Shown piece by piece: positions 1-12,314 of a DNA stretch of 64,000 bases. This stretch comes from Astrothelium macrocarpum (Eukaryota; Ascomycota; Dothideomycetes; Trypetheliales; Trypetheliaceae). The position numbers and the translations under genes are program-made. The stretch is taken from contig JAGEMR010000156.1 in NCBI GenBank assembly GCA_021030915.1, positions 1-64,000 of the forward strand, written 5' to 3'. Below the pieces are notes generated by a model. It was not told the origin of the DNA. It worked only from the letters and a program-made list of their open reading frames with translations, and ran no database searches. Positions within the stretch are counted from its first letter, which is position 1, and the number at the start of each line of letters is the position of its first letter.

Positions 1-957
1 TTGTTGAAGTTATCGAGCCGATCGAAGGTTGGTGGTGCACGATCTAGTTTGGTGCACGATCACGTGAAAACGGCTACATAATCTGATTGGTTCTTGGAAT
101 CAAGCTAATTCGTTGTGGCCCAAACTTCTTCTATCTGTGTGCTTCAGCGGTATTCTATTTGCAATCAGAAACAACGATTACTCTCCACCATAATTTCAAG
201 GCACATCATGATTGGCAATGACCCTCTCGACGTGAATGCGGCCACTGTGCAAAGCTCTCTGGCTAATCTGGACTGTCTATTCAATTGCCGCATTGCCGCC
301 AGACCATGACTGGCAGGACGCGCGATCAGCGCCGCGCTTTTGCAATGTAGGACAGCTCTGTGAGGGCTTTCTGCAACCATGTCAACACTGTACTCGGACT
401 GAAATGCAGAGGCGTTTCTGGAGCATATCAAAATGCGTCTCAATCCGAGCATATAGCTCCAGAGCAAGCGTTGCGTTTGCATAAGTCAATCGCAAAGATA
501 GGTGGTTCTATTGCTTCGGCCAGCTAGACCCGGTTCCCCTATCCGAATATTGAACCGCTGCAGCCACGAAACTCAGCCCACCGGATCTCTACCTATAAGG
601 ACAGCGATTCAGCAAGGCTGTCACAGGCGACTGTTTGTGGTGGGGGTGGAGATTGCGTCCAGGCCATTCAGCATCGTTCACTTGGCGCGACCTTGGTCAG
701 AGGCTGGCCGACAAATGCTCGATCTGACCTCCATAATGGTGGTCGCACCGCGGCTTACCAGATGCAGCGGTCTCAAGTGGTCGAAGGATACCCTAGTAAT
801 ATCCATAGCCTTGCCCTTCTTCAACTCAGTATACTGAGCACCTTCTATCTTTCAATGCGCTTCAGTCAAACAAAGTTCCGTATCCTACGTGTTCTAGTGT
901 GTCGATACTCCTCATATTCGAAGCCCTTTCGTTGATATCAATCCTTGTTATACGACA
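1..957. other. upstream intergenic region
   Basis: No gene is supported here. The open frames are short, overlap on both strands and show no recognisable family. The last few hundred bases are presumably the promoter and leader of the patatin fusion gene that starts at 958. Confidence 0.6.
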
Positions 958-3900
958 ATGGAGTCAGCTTTCAACCAGTCGATCGCTAGTCTCATTACCC
1001 CTGCTATGGGCAATGGGTCCTCCACGTCTGGAACGGACAGTGGTAGACACATCACGCGTCCATTTCTGGATGCTCGAAGATCATCTGCAAACGGTCGAAT
1101 GTCGCGAAACCCGTCTGTCAACTCTCAAGAGGTATGGGGACCACCTGCAAATGCTCCGAGCTTTGGTCCACCTCAGCCATCACGTCTCTGCGAAGTGTGC
1201 GAAAGGGACCATGTAGTCGCGCACTTCTGCGTCAACTGCGACGGCAATTTTTGCGACGAATGCTGGAGTAATGAGCGACCACATAGACAGGGCAAGATCG
1301 GACCCGATGGCTTGCCTCACGAGAAGGCAGATCCAGTCATTGTCAATCGTCTCAAGGAGACCTTTACGCCGCCAGATAACCCCGAGATTCAGGAGAAAAT
1401 GCACATAGAAGATGAGGACACTACGTGGTTTGGGGTTGCAAAAGACCCCTCAAATGTGCCTGTCTTTCAAGATTATGGACGTTATGCTACACTGATGGCG
1501 AACAGCGCTACTGGCGAACGCGTCCGCTATCCCCAGTTAGTTTCGTTTATTGGACAAACAGGAGCCGGCAAGAGTACCGTGGTGAAGATGCTTATTGAGC
1601 AACAACGAGGCCATAACAATGCGACTTCTGCTGACCTATTTCCAACGCCAATCCCAGGATCAGTTCGAAACGAAAATGTGCCAACCTCTGGAGATGTACA
1701 TCTCTACGCTGATCCAGCAACTTATCTTAGTTCTCATCCTCTGCTGTACGCGGACTGTGAGGGCCTGGAAGGCGGCGAAAACATTCCGGTAGCGGTCCGC
1801 CACCGGGATGTCGAGCACCGTGTTGAAAAACGTTCAAGGGCCGGATCAGATGGGGATCGTAGAGATATAAAGAAGCGCTGGAAGATGCCGCGAGGTTCTC
1901 AAAGAGACATCGCTTGGGCAAACTCGCCTGAGACAAAGAAGCGTCAGTATGCGGTCACACAATTATACCCGCGCTTACTGTATACCTTTTCGGACGTGAT
2001 TGTGTTCGTTCTTCAGAACTCAAAGTAAGTACTTCATAACATGTCTCTGTGGGAAAGTGGTAACTTTGAAACAGAACATTTGAATCTACAGTTCTTAGCA
2101 AACTGTTGGATTGGGCTCACGTGTCGATGGAGAAGTCCTTGAATCAACCAACGCTACCACACGCAATCATCGCTCTTAATGCGACAGACACGGGTGTCGA
2201 TGAGCAACAATGGGGTTCCGACTTTGCAACGGAGAATCTTATGGGCACAGTCGCCGGGGCCATCTTTCGAGATGCCAAGTATAAAGAATCTGCCGATTAC
2301 TGGACAAATAGAGGAAGGACTGTACGAAGCATGAAGGATCTCCTTGAATGTTACTATGCATCAGTCCGGGTTGTGCGAATTCCTAAGAAAGGACGTTATA
2401 TGCTCATCAACGAGCAAGTCACCAAGCTGCACCAGGAGATCACTGCAAGCTGCAACGTTTCGTACAATGCGAAACGAAAAGCCCGGATGTTGTCTAACTC
2501 AGATGAGCTGAATGTATATCTGCAGTGTGCATTTGACCATTTCTCCCAGAAGCTCGATACGCCATTTAACTTCGTTGAAGTTGCGTGGAAGAACAATCCG
2601 ATTCCCAACGATTTTGGAGGCAATATTCTGAAGCTTGCCGTCGCAGTCAAGAATGCAGGCCGTTTGGATACCGGCTTAAAAATTTTTCGAGAGCTGAGCA
2701 CCATGGTCGCTTCTTGCATAGTGTTAGACTGCGTTCGCAATGGCCATCGCGGTAAGCACGCATATTAGCCTCGCTTCGAAAACAGTCTGTTAACAATCCT
2801 TTAACAGGCACAGCTGAACTTCTTCTTGACAAGTATTACATGAACTACTGCGACTTTGCGTTGGAAGACTTTTGCGCAAAGTTCAGTCAATGTGAGTTCG
2901 AGACCAAAAAGGGTAGATGTGTCAATGTTCGCGAAGGGCATTCGAAGGGCCACCAAAACGAAAGAGGAAGTATTATTGGCACGGGACTCCATGTCTCCAC
3001 GTTTAATGAAGACACCTTTGACTACGAATGGCTTCGCCTTCTCCGAGGAAAAGTTAAAGCCATTCATGCTCAAATCAACGAGCAGCTCTTTCAATTTCGC
3101 GACCTTTCCGATGGAGAATTGACTTCGGACATACACCGTAGTAAGATGGAGGATTTCTTCAAGCGTGTAGGCGGTGCGACACGCCTGTTTAGTCATTCAA
3201 CCTGCTTCTGCTGTCTCCGAGACATGCCTGAGCATCCGCTTCCTTGCGGGCACGTTCTTTGCTGGCCTTGCGTTTCCGAATACGGCATCCCTTGCCCTGG
3301 GTTCATGATTCAGATGAACTCGTGTCCACTGCATCCTTCTGATCTATTCGATAGTCCATGGTATATCAAATACAAGCCAGACTTGGCTGGGGTAAGGATT
3401 CTGACCTTAGATGGGTAAGTCGAAATTTGATAATTCCAAATCTCAGCGCGGATGTTCCATTCTGTCCCCCAATTTAATGTTTGAAGCAAGTCACTAATAG
3501 ATTATTCAGTGGTGGCATTCGAGGCATAGTGGAACTTGAAGTCCTTCGAGAGATTGAGCGATTCATGGGAGATAAGATTCGGATCCAAAACTTCTTTGAC
3601 CTTATTGTTGGGACGAGGTAAGTTGTCTCCCCGAACTATACTGTAGCTGGATTTGACGAGGGCGTCTAAGTACTGGTGGCATAATTGCCCTTGGAATCGG
3701 AGTTGAGCGATGGAGCATTGAACAGTGCATCAATAAATTTAAGGTGCTCTCCAAAAAAGCATTCACCTCCCGCTTGATTGGGACCCATGGACTTTCCTCA
3801 GTAGGCATCCGTTATCGAACAAAGCCCATAGAGGGAGCACTTCAGGAAGCGTTCGGAATAGAACGCCTCTTCGGAAGATCACATGCTGTCCCCAGCAGCT

Positions 3901-5812
3901 ACTATAACAAAGTGGCAGTAACCGGTTGTACTGATACAGGTGACCGGCCAGTTGTTTTTACCAACTACAATCGCGAGCCTGATCCTCAAGGTAATTGATA
4001 CACGATCCATCAATGCGACGTCTGCTCACCACTTGAAGATCTTTATTCTTTCATCAGGCCGGATTCGATTGCGCAGGAGCTTAAGACATGGGAAGCGTAA
4101 GCCATTTGCCTGCTCATATTACTTCTTGACTGATGCTGCTGGGTGACGGAGTCAATTAACATAAGTTGATTAGGGCCCGAGCGACTTCAGCCGCACCATC
4201 CTACTTTCGACCATTTGTGAACAAGGAAACAAACGAGACATTTCTCGATGGTGCTGTATATTACAACAACCCTTGCAAAGTCGCTTACCACGAAAGCAAG
4301 TTGATCTGGCACGACGTGGAAGATCGCCATCCCGACATATTACTGTCGATTGGCACTGGCCATAATTCGGAAGACTCACTAGGCTCGGCTGAGCCACGAA
4401 AGCGCCTTCAGAAAGTCGCGCGGCCTCTGGTCGATGACAAGGCGCCCGTTGAAACCCGAAGATATCAAGGTTTCGGCTCTTGGTTCAAGAACGTCGCGCT
4501 TGCACAGTTTCTTCAAATTATGGTTAATCGTGTTGACAACATCCTGAGTGCTGAACAGATCTGGCGCGAATTTCGCGTTTGGGTTGACGGCTCGCATGGT
4601 CGCGACGGCCATAGGTATATGAGAATCAGTCCAAAGCTCGACTTCCGTCCCCCAAAATTAGACGATAAGGAGCAGATCGAAAGGCTAAGCTACACTGTCA
4701 TCGAAAAGCTCAAAGCTCCGAGCTACCAATTGATGATAGCAAAGATCGCCCACCGACTGATCGCGTCGTGTTTCTATTTCGGGAAGAGAGGTCCTCCTCA
4801 AGAGATTAATGATTATCATTTGTGTAAAGGTACGCTCTAAGGACTCTTGAAAGTAGCCGATGCCAGGCTGAATAATTTTACGCAGGAAAAATTCGCTGCA
4901 GGTTCCACAATGGATCCAATGAGCTCCGAGAGCTAGGCTTCTTCCTTCAAAATCATCAAAAACCTGGCGTTCAACCGTTCTTCACATTTTACGAGAGACA
5001 TCTAGAGGATGTAAGGACGACGATAAGCATCACTTCTGACATCGTCCAACGGATGATAACAAGGGCCGAGTTCTCGTTGGCTGCTCTGGATATACGAGTC
5101 TCAGACAAGCATGGACCCACGACTATCGCCCTTGGTCTGCAATACGAGAATCTTCGAAATGAAATTGTGCCAATTAGCGGATTTCCACGGTGCATCGCTC
5201 TGGACCACATTCGCAGAGGTGAGAGTTAAACGCCATACATAGCCATCTGGCCCACTGACTTTGTCTTTAGTAGAGTCGAACGAACAGCCTCCCTCTAGCC
5301 CAACGTTGAATAAGCGATCAAGTCGTCGTCGTCAGCATTATTCGTGGAACGGCACAGACAATGTATTGGCGCCGACGAAAGAGGCCAGCCCCGCATTACA
5401 TCACACCGAGAGCAGCACCTCGAATCAAATACCATCAACCCAATTCCCAGAAAACGCTGAGGATGTAAATGACTGGGTCTCGAGAAGGATTGCTAGCTCC
5501 AGACAGCGGCGGTTACGAGCGCCTGCCGCCCCTCCTCCATACATGGAAGCCTCAAGCTCGTCATCGTCCTCAGCCGCAATTTCGACAATGGCTGTCGAAC
5601 CATCTACATCCCCGTCGGTCGAGCTCCCTGCTGACAGCCATGTGCGGGCTACGACATCTTTGGATGACGTCGATGACGAAGACGAAGCTCTCGCCAAAGC
5701 TCTAATGCTCAGCCAAGCCGAAAGCGAGGAAAGGGCGAGCAGACTCACTGTTGACGGCGTCAACTCAGCAGACCTAGCAGAGGCGCTGAGAAGATCGGAA
5801 ATTGATCGATGA
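958..5812 (+). CDS. B-box/GTPase/RING/patatin fusion protein with C-terminal UIM-like helices
   Basis: Nine exons: 958-2024, 2099-2751, 2808-3414, 3510-3617, 3671-3990, 4039-4096, 4174-4829, 4886-5218, 5271-5812; phase closes at each junction and gives 1447 residues. In order the protein shows a B-box-like Cys/His finger (about residues 77-120), a P-loop G domain with GQTGAGKST near 199, DCEGLEGG near 266 and a possible NATD base motif, a RING-type finger beginning CFCC near 705, then a patatin domain: GGGIRG at about 776, the GTSTG nucleophile elbow (Ser near 812) and the DGA motif (Asp near 963). Patatins are Ser-Asp dyad lipid acyl hydrolases, so phospholipase activity is expected. The tail is disordered and ends in two LAxAL-type helices resembling ubiquitin-interacting motifs. 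The RING suggests E3 ligase activity, which is inference. The 48-nt intron 3991-4038 was preferred because it restores the patatin reading frame. Lipase intact by motif; biological role unknown. Confidence 0.87.
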
Positions 5813-6154
5813 GCAAAGACGCGTAATTTGCGAATGGACTATCTCGGAAACCTTGGGATTGATCAGGTACCTTGATTATGTTATTGAAATAATGTTCAAT
5901 ATCCTTGATATAGAGTCGATGATGTCCAACAGCACTATCACATTCTTGTAACCAAGCAATGAGAAGGCTGTATAAGGGCCTCTGTGGTGTTTTCAGATCA
6001 GCTATTTCTCTTGACCGACCATATCATTTGATCAAGCTATTGAACAAAGACAATTCGCGTTCATCGGACTTTCACCGCACAAACTCTAATACAGTTGTCT
6101 TGGGAAGTTGATAAATTTTTGTTTATACGAGAAGAGCCGGATCTTCATCTACCA
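5813..6154. other. convergent intergenic spacer
   Basis: This 342-base spacer lies between the stop codons of two converging genes and presumably holds both 3' UTRs. No other feature is seen. Confidence 0.6.
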
Positions 6155-9100
6155 TCAAATATCGTCAACTGCATCCTCCACAGTCGTCGTTCGTGAGCGT
6201 GATGTAAGCACAAACGTCCGTTCTTCTTCTAAGTGTTCTCCGTTCTCTTGTCCGTTTTCTGATGCGGGAGATGGAGACGAATTTGCAGTTTCCGCATCAT
6301 TATTGATAGTCGGACGCTGGGCGTCTCGCACCTGACCATCACCATCTAGAGCCTGCTGCGATCCGTGTGTGCGCTCGTTGTCTTTCTGTTTCTTCTTGTA
6401 TTTATTACCCTTCTTTTGAACGTTTGACTTCGGAAACCACCATTCATCGTCTGTATTGGGGCTCTGGGTTGTCTGTCCATGCTGGACTTCGTCCCCTTTC
6501 TTCTTTTTCTTCTTTTTCTTGTTCTCCTTCAAAGCGGGATTTACCTCGATTTCTTCAATCACATCATCGTGCTTCCTCACAGGATCTCTATGCTCCATAC
6601 GCGAAGGCTTCTTACTATTCTTGTTTCTCTCCTTCAAATTATCCCTTCCGAATTTCGAATGATCCCGAGCTTCTGACGAAGCAACGCCTTGCGACGCTAG
6701 ATCGGCACTTTCAACGTGACCTTCCTGCTTGTTCGAAGCCTTCCCAACCTCATTTACCATCTTATTTGCAGACAAGTCTCCTGTGATACTGTCGAGGCCC
6801 TCGCCAGATACCGATTGTATGTCTCTAGCACCCTTACCACTGCCAGAATCGCTATTCGACCTTTTATTGGACCGACTGAACTGAGAGGCACTGTCGTCTG
6901 GACCCAGAGATGCCTGATCGCTATCGACACTGGATTGGTCCTCACGGCCCTGCACAATGGAAGCATCCTCTATCACCTCGATTACATCGTCTCCTGGCGC
7001 CCTGTTCTCCGCATCGTGAGTGGAGTATTTCAAAAAATCAGATGCTGCGACGGGTGATTCCGACCCCGAATCAGTATCTCGACCGTTGTCTTTAGGAGGG
7101 CTTTTGATATCGATGTCGTCACCGTCGGCTGAATCTTGTGTTCTTCTCTCGGAAGGCTCTGCGTTGGCAGAAGCGCTTACCACATCCATCGAGACTAATC
7201 TTCGCCTCCGATCAGTCTTCTTTATGACTTCGTCGATCTCATCTTTTGAGAGAGCACGATCAAGTATGAAGACAGGGTTCTATTGGTAGGTCAGTATTGA
7301 AAAGCCCCATACCAAGTCATCTAAGCTTACCACTTCTTCTTCTGGGCCTTCGACAAAATCTGATTCCTCCTTGACCTTACCGAATTGAAGAAGTATCGGC
7401 TTGTCCGCCAGGCGTTTCGGTATCTTGGTCTTACCAGATTTACCCGCTCGCTTGGGAACTGCTTTTATTTTATGTCTAGTGGGCTGCTTATCTTCAAACA
7501 TTGTGTATTTCTCTAACGCCTTGAGAATGATCTCATTATCGTTAAGAGTGGATGCTGCTGTTTGATAAGGGGTCACTCGGAGCTTGTCATCTATTTCAGA
7601 GCGCTCATCCGATCCGTCTGGGGACATGGGTTCGCGTATTCGAACTTCTATCTCTTCGCGTTTAGTGTTTCTCGCCGGAACCAAAGCCCATTCATCCTCC
7701 GGATAATCGTGTGAATGAGAGTCAACCGAGTGGGGTACATATCGAGTATCATGAGCATAATCCGTGTTGCCCCAGCTAGATCGAGCACGCATTTCATGCT
7801 GTCGTTCCAGGCTGCCCTCAGCTTCGCGCATGCTCTTGCTAAGCATTTCGATGTCTTCAGTAATCTGCGGAATCGCGCCGTATTGCAAATCATCAGCTCT
7901 TTCATATTCCCTTCGTTCGCGAGCGGCATGCAAGATGTCCTGCAACCTACGCCTTTCCGCCTCAAGAATGTCACGCCTTTCATGTAGATGAGCAACATGA
8001 CGAGACAATGGTGGTGGGCTTGGCGAGGGACTACGGCGCCGATTCCACTGGTAGCTTGAGGAAGAACGATCTCCTCTCTCATAAGAGGACTCTGATCTCT
8101 TTCTATAGGACTCTTCCTTTTGTTGTCGTTCCTTTTGACGTCGCAGTTCAGCTCTGAGCATGGATCGCTTTTGATCTTCCCTGCGTTGGATTGTGAGATC
8201 GCCGAAAAAATCCCCACGTTCTCCTCGCGTACGTCGAGGCTTTGACTTGGCGTCTTCGTCGCTATCAAATTCGGGGCCGGGATAACGATTCGCTGATCTG
8301 TGGTACTCGGAAGGAGCTCGAGAGACGTAGCCAGAGCTAGACCGTTGCGTGTACGCTCTAGATTGTGGTTCAAGCGTGGACGCATCCTTGCGTTGGCTCC
8401 TAGAGGATTTTTCATCGTAATCCCAATCATCCAGCCACAGGTCATCCCTACCGTAGAAATTTGATGGTGGAGGAGGTGGAGGTGGAACGTAATAGTAAGA
8501 GTCGTCATCCTGTGCCGTTCTCGCCATTGATCCTTGCCTTCTATTCGAACTGGCCACGCTATGTCGTTGGCTGGGGTGGAAATCATATAGATCATACCCT
8601 AGACTGGGTTCAGGAAAAAGCACAGGTGGGGGCATCCCTCTGTGCGATCCATGAAGGCCGTGACCATGATGTATATGCGGGATTTTGGCCGAATACGCCA
8701 GTGGGTATATGTGCTCGGGAGCTGTAGAACCATAGTATGACCGATCGCCTCCGCTGTAAACAGACTCTTGTAAGGGACTACCCGGTCTTCTACTTTGAGA
8801 GTTGGAATCATCGAAAGATACTTTGGGCAGACCCGTTCTAGACGCGGACTGTGACGAAGGCGTTTTCATCGAACTTTTTGTAGGTATTGAAGGTCTCAAG
8901 AAGCGGTCGTTACTGTCCGGCGAGACACCAGGACGGCCGTAGCTCTCACTTGAAGTCGTAGGACGTGCTTCAGCGGACTGCGAAGGTGCTGGGACATTGA
9001 TGTCAGGCACGGAGCGAGCCTCAGCTATCTGAGTGGTCGGTGGAGCCGCCAAGGGAGAGGCGCTTCCTTCTGCCGCAACAGATTGTTGAACGTCTGTGCC

Positions 9101-10812
9101 ATTTACCACACTTGATGGTTTGCTGATTGATGGGTCCACAAAAGACCAAGAGGACCCTCTGTTGTCTTGTCTCCCTAGAATTACTTCTAAAGAGGGCGGG
9201 GTTTTGCTTCTAGCGAAAACACCGAGATGTGAAGAAGGCCTGTTGTGATCCACATACAACAAGACCCAATGAATCTGAGAACCTGGGAGCTCTTCTTGGT
9301 TCTTGTATCGGATGAAATCCGAAAGAACCTTCCACGACTGTGGAGAAAGTTGAGCACATCGTTGAGAAAGCATTTTCACCCCCCGAGCTCCGTCCCTTTG
9401 AAGGTTCTCGACTAGGTAATGCCTAAGCCATTCCTGAGGGTGTCCTAACTCTACTGTATGAGAGGTCACAAGATCTAAAGTCCACGCTGCTAGTTGCATG
9501 CCACTATTAATTAGACCTCCCATCAATGACATGTTGGATGAATGAACATTCAGTGAGGGATTGTCGCGGCCGGGTAGATTCTTTGGCCGTCTCCTATGAG
9601 TGAAGTTCAGAGGTGCACGATACACAGTAGGTCGATTAACATCATATGAAAGATTTACATACCAAGGAAGCAATAGGGAACCCTTTGAGCTTCTACGAGA
9701 TGCCATAGCCTCAGTTCCGACAGAGGAGTCGTCGTCTATACTTGCTCCGTTCGATGAGGTCTCTTTCTGACCGAGGTAAGTCATAAGCTTGATCGCATCG
9801 GCATCCTCATCGATGCCCAGATCCACGTTCTCTACAATTGATCGGACTTGCTCTGGGGGTAGTTTGAGTCGCTGTAATTCGCCTTTAAGATGGTCCTTTA
9901 GCCTCTGCTGGCGGGTTTCTCGTTCTTCACGCTCCTGCCGGAGTTCTGCTTTGAACTCCTCTTTGGCTATGCTGACAAGCGCTTTGCGTTCCACCTCAGC
10001 TTCTTCCCTCTTTCTCACTTCTTCAGCAGCTAAGAGGGCTGCCTCTTCCCGCCGCCTTTTCGCCTCCTGCTCTTCATACCTACGCTCCTGGTAGCTTATG
10101 AACTCATTGAGGAGCATCTCATCCTCGGAATCATCGTTTGAGCTCTCGTTAAAGGTAGCGTAGGAATGTCGCGGTGACTTGCGAGACATTTTGCTGGGCT
10201 TCTTCTTCTTCACCCTTTCTACTCTCCGCGCTGCCCAATCCCGAGCCCTTTCCAACTCTGGAATACTCCGACTTTTGATCGCCTTCTCCTCAGCAGTTGC
10301 CCTAGAACACGATTAAGCATCGAATCTACGCCTTTCAAGTTGGTGAGAACATACGCTTGCACGACACTGGCTGTCGTAAGAATTAATGTAAGATCGAGTT
10401 TAATCCGATCCAATTCTGCTCTTGGCACATCCAACCTGGATCTGATAAATGGCCATTGCATAGATGAGAACAAGCTGACATCCAGTTCGGCATCCACACC
10501 ATCAGCATCTGACATCCAACCATGCTTGAACAATGTCAAGCGCAAGTTCTTGATGATTTCTGCACATTCCTCTGAGCAGCGCGTGGCGGACCTGACACTG
10601 TACTGGCTCAGCACTCTCCTGCGATCATTGTTCCTAATGAGTTCGCCGACTTCTTTTAGTTGCCCGCTCGTAGTATCAATCACGTTCCCAACGCGTTTTA
10701 TGCGTGCTGGCGCATCTCGTACGTTGCGAACATACGATAGAAGAGCGCTCGAGAGTCTGAGACCAGTTTCTGCAACCGCAACAATGGCACTCGCCTCCCC
10801 GATACCTGCCAT
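6155..10812 (-). CDS. fungal STAND-type N-terminal domain fused to a long disordered/coiled-coil protein
   Basis: Three exons read right to left: 10812-10355, 10301-7331, 7279-6155, with introns of 53 and 51 nt; 1517 residues. The first 150 or so residues resemble the helical N-terminal domain found on fungal STAND/NLR-like proteins, beginning with a GIGEASAIVAVAETG-type helix. No NACHT or NB-ARC P-loop follows. Instead there is a Glu/Arg-rich coiled coil (about residues 215-310), a moderately ordered stretch with LPWYVNLSYD, long Ser/Pro/Arg-rich disorder, a second charged helical region, and a lysine run plus acidic repeats near the C-terminus. ATG 10812 follows an in-frame TTG and is the first in-frame ATG. 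A scaffold or signalling role is inference; the N-terminal family call is moderate and the rest is not recognised. Confidence 0.78.
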
Positions 10813-12314
10813 CAACTCTGCAGAGTCCCGACGACTTCTGAGCGCTATGCCTACCTGGAGGCTCCATTATGAGGGTTTTCAGCGCTTCAGGCAGCGAGGC
10901 TGTTTCAACGGTGGCGGTGCTAGCTTTCTTGGCTCAGCCGCACCACAGGACCGAGGCGAGGCCGCTCGAAGGCCCAGCACAGCTGCGCCATCGCTCCGTG
11001 TCGCCTCGTCTCGTTCTGCCAAACATCGAGTTCGCGCATCCGAATCTTTTGCATTGTAGAAGCCGGTAAGCGGCCAGATATAAGGTAAGAAAATACCAGG
11101 CCCATGAGCTCCATTCCTTCTCACAGTCTTACTATTGAGACTTCTAAGTACACATTTGGTGAGACCCTCTTAAAAGTCCCACGAAAAGGTTTTTAACGTT
11201 CGGCGACATTCTCTAATTCTCCAACTTTCCGATTATCTTTTGGGAAAAGTAAGATAGCCTAGATCACGCATGCGGTGGATATAGGACGTAAAGATTAGTC
11301 GTAGGAATCAACTGAGGTGTTCTAGGAAGTGCATACTGAGGTCGTAGTAGCTGAGCGGTGCAAATTACTGACCTTTTGCATTCCAACGAGATACAGCCCG
11401 TGAGGTAGACAGTAGAGGTTTTGGGTGCTACTGAGATGTTGAAAACGCTTCGCTTACGAGATGGTGACCTGAGATTGTGGAATACCTCAATCATAGCAAA
11501 AAGAAGACTGTTCTCGCATTATCCATGCAGGACTTTTTAAACACCAAACGGACAATTGAAGAACTTAGAACAACGGAAGAAGAAGAGCTTTTCACAAAGG
11601 CGTAGCGCTATCGAAGTCCGTCACAAAGTGTGGATTGTAATCATGTGTACTGGCGAAAGCAGTACCGTTGGTAGCACCGTGAGTCTGGTTATCAATAAAG
11701 ATAGCACGCACGCTCGTAAGTAGCAAAGAAAGGCGGGCACCTTTTGCTACTACGTCTTAGAGTGGCTTTCCAAGGTTTATTGCAATGGGATCAATAACTT
11801 GCCCAAGATTAGTAGTAATACGTGTAAATCCCCTCTTCTCTGTATAGACTTCGGGGATGCGAAAAACTAAATCGTAGGCTTTCGGCCGCGATAGTAAAAG
11901 CAGGATAGAAAAGGGATGGGAGATACATCTAATTAGCGAGCAACAGGTACCAGTGCTACATGATGGCGGGCATCATTTTCTTTTTGTATCGATTCTAATG
12001 AGTGAACTTTTAATGAATTATTGGTGATGAAGTACTAGAGCACCGAGGGTCTGTCCATGATTCCTGGCTTTCATATCATGAGTTTCCCGTTTCGACTGGC
12101 ATGACTTGTTGAAGAATTAGGCAAACCTGACATCGTATTTTCCTTCCTGTAGAACGACCATCATGAGAGTCTCCACCATTTGGATTCCTAATTACCCAGC
12201 TCCGACAGTCCTTTCAGGTCTGCTCCGTAAAGTCACTTAAACGAAATCGCTACTGTGCTTCATTCCCGTGGAGCCATCAGTATGAGGCTTGCCATCATAC
12301 ATGCTTGCAATGAC
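10813..12314. other. intergenic region
   Basis: About 1.5 kb without a supportable gene. The first 300 bases are GC-rich and would be the promoter of the minus-strand gene ending at 10812. The remainder is more AT-rich with only short shadow frames. No RNA gene is recognised. Confidence 0.55.

Noticed and set aside
4058..4096. Alternative acceptor at 4057 for the patatin gene's fifth intron
   Set aside because: It gives a frame without patatin similarity. The acceptor at 4038 makes a 48-nt intron that joins EPDPQ to DLYSFIRPDS and on to KTWEAARATSAAPSYF in phase.
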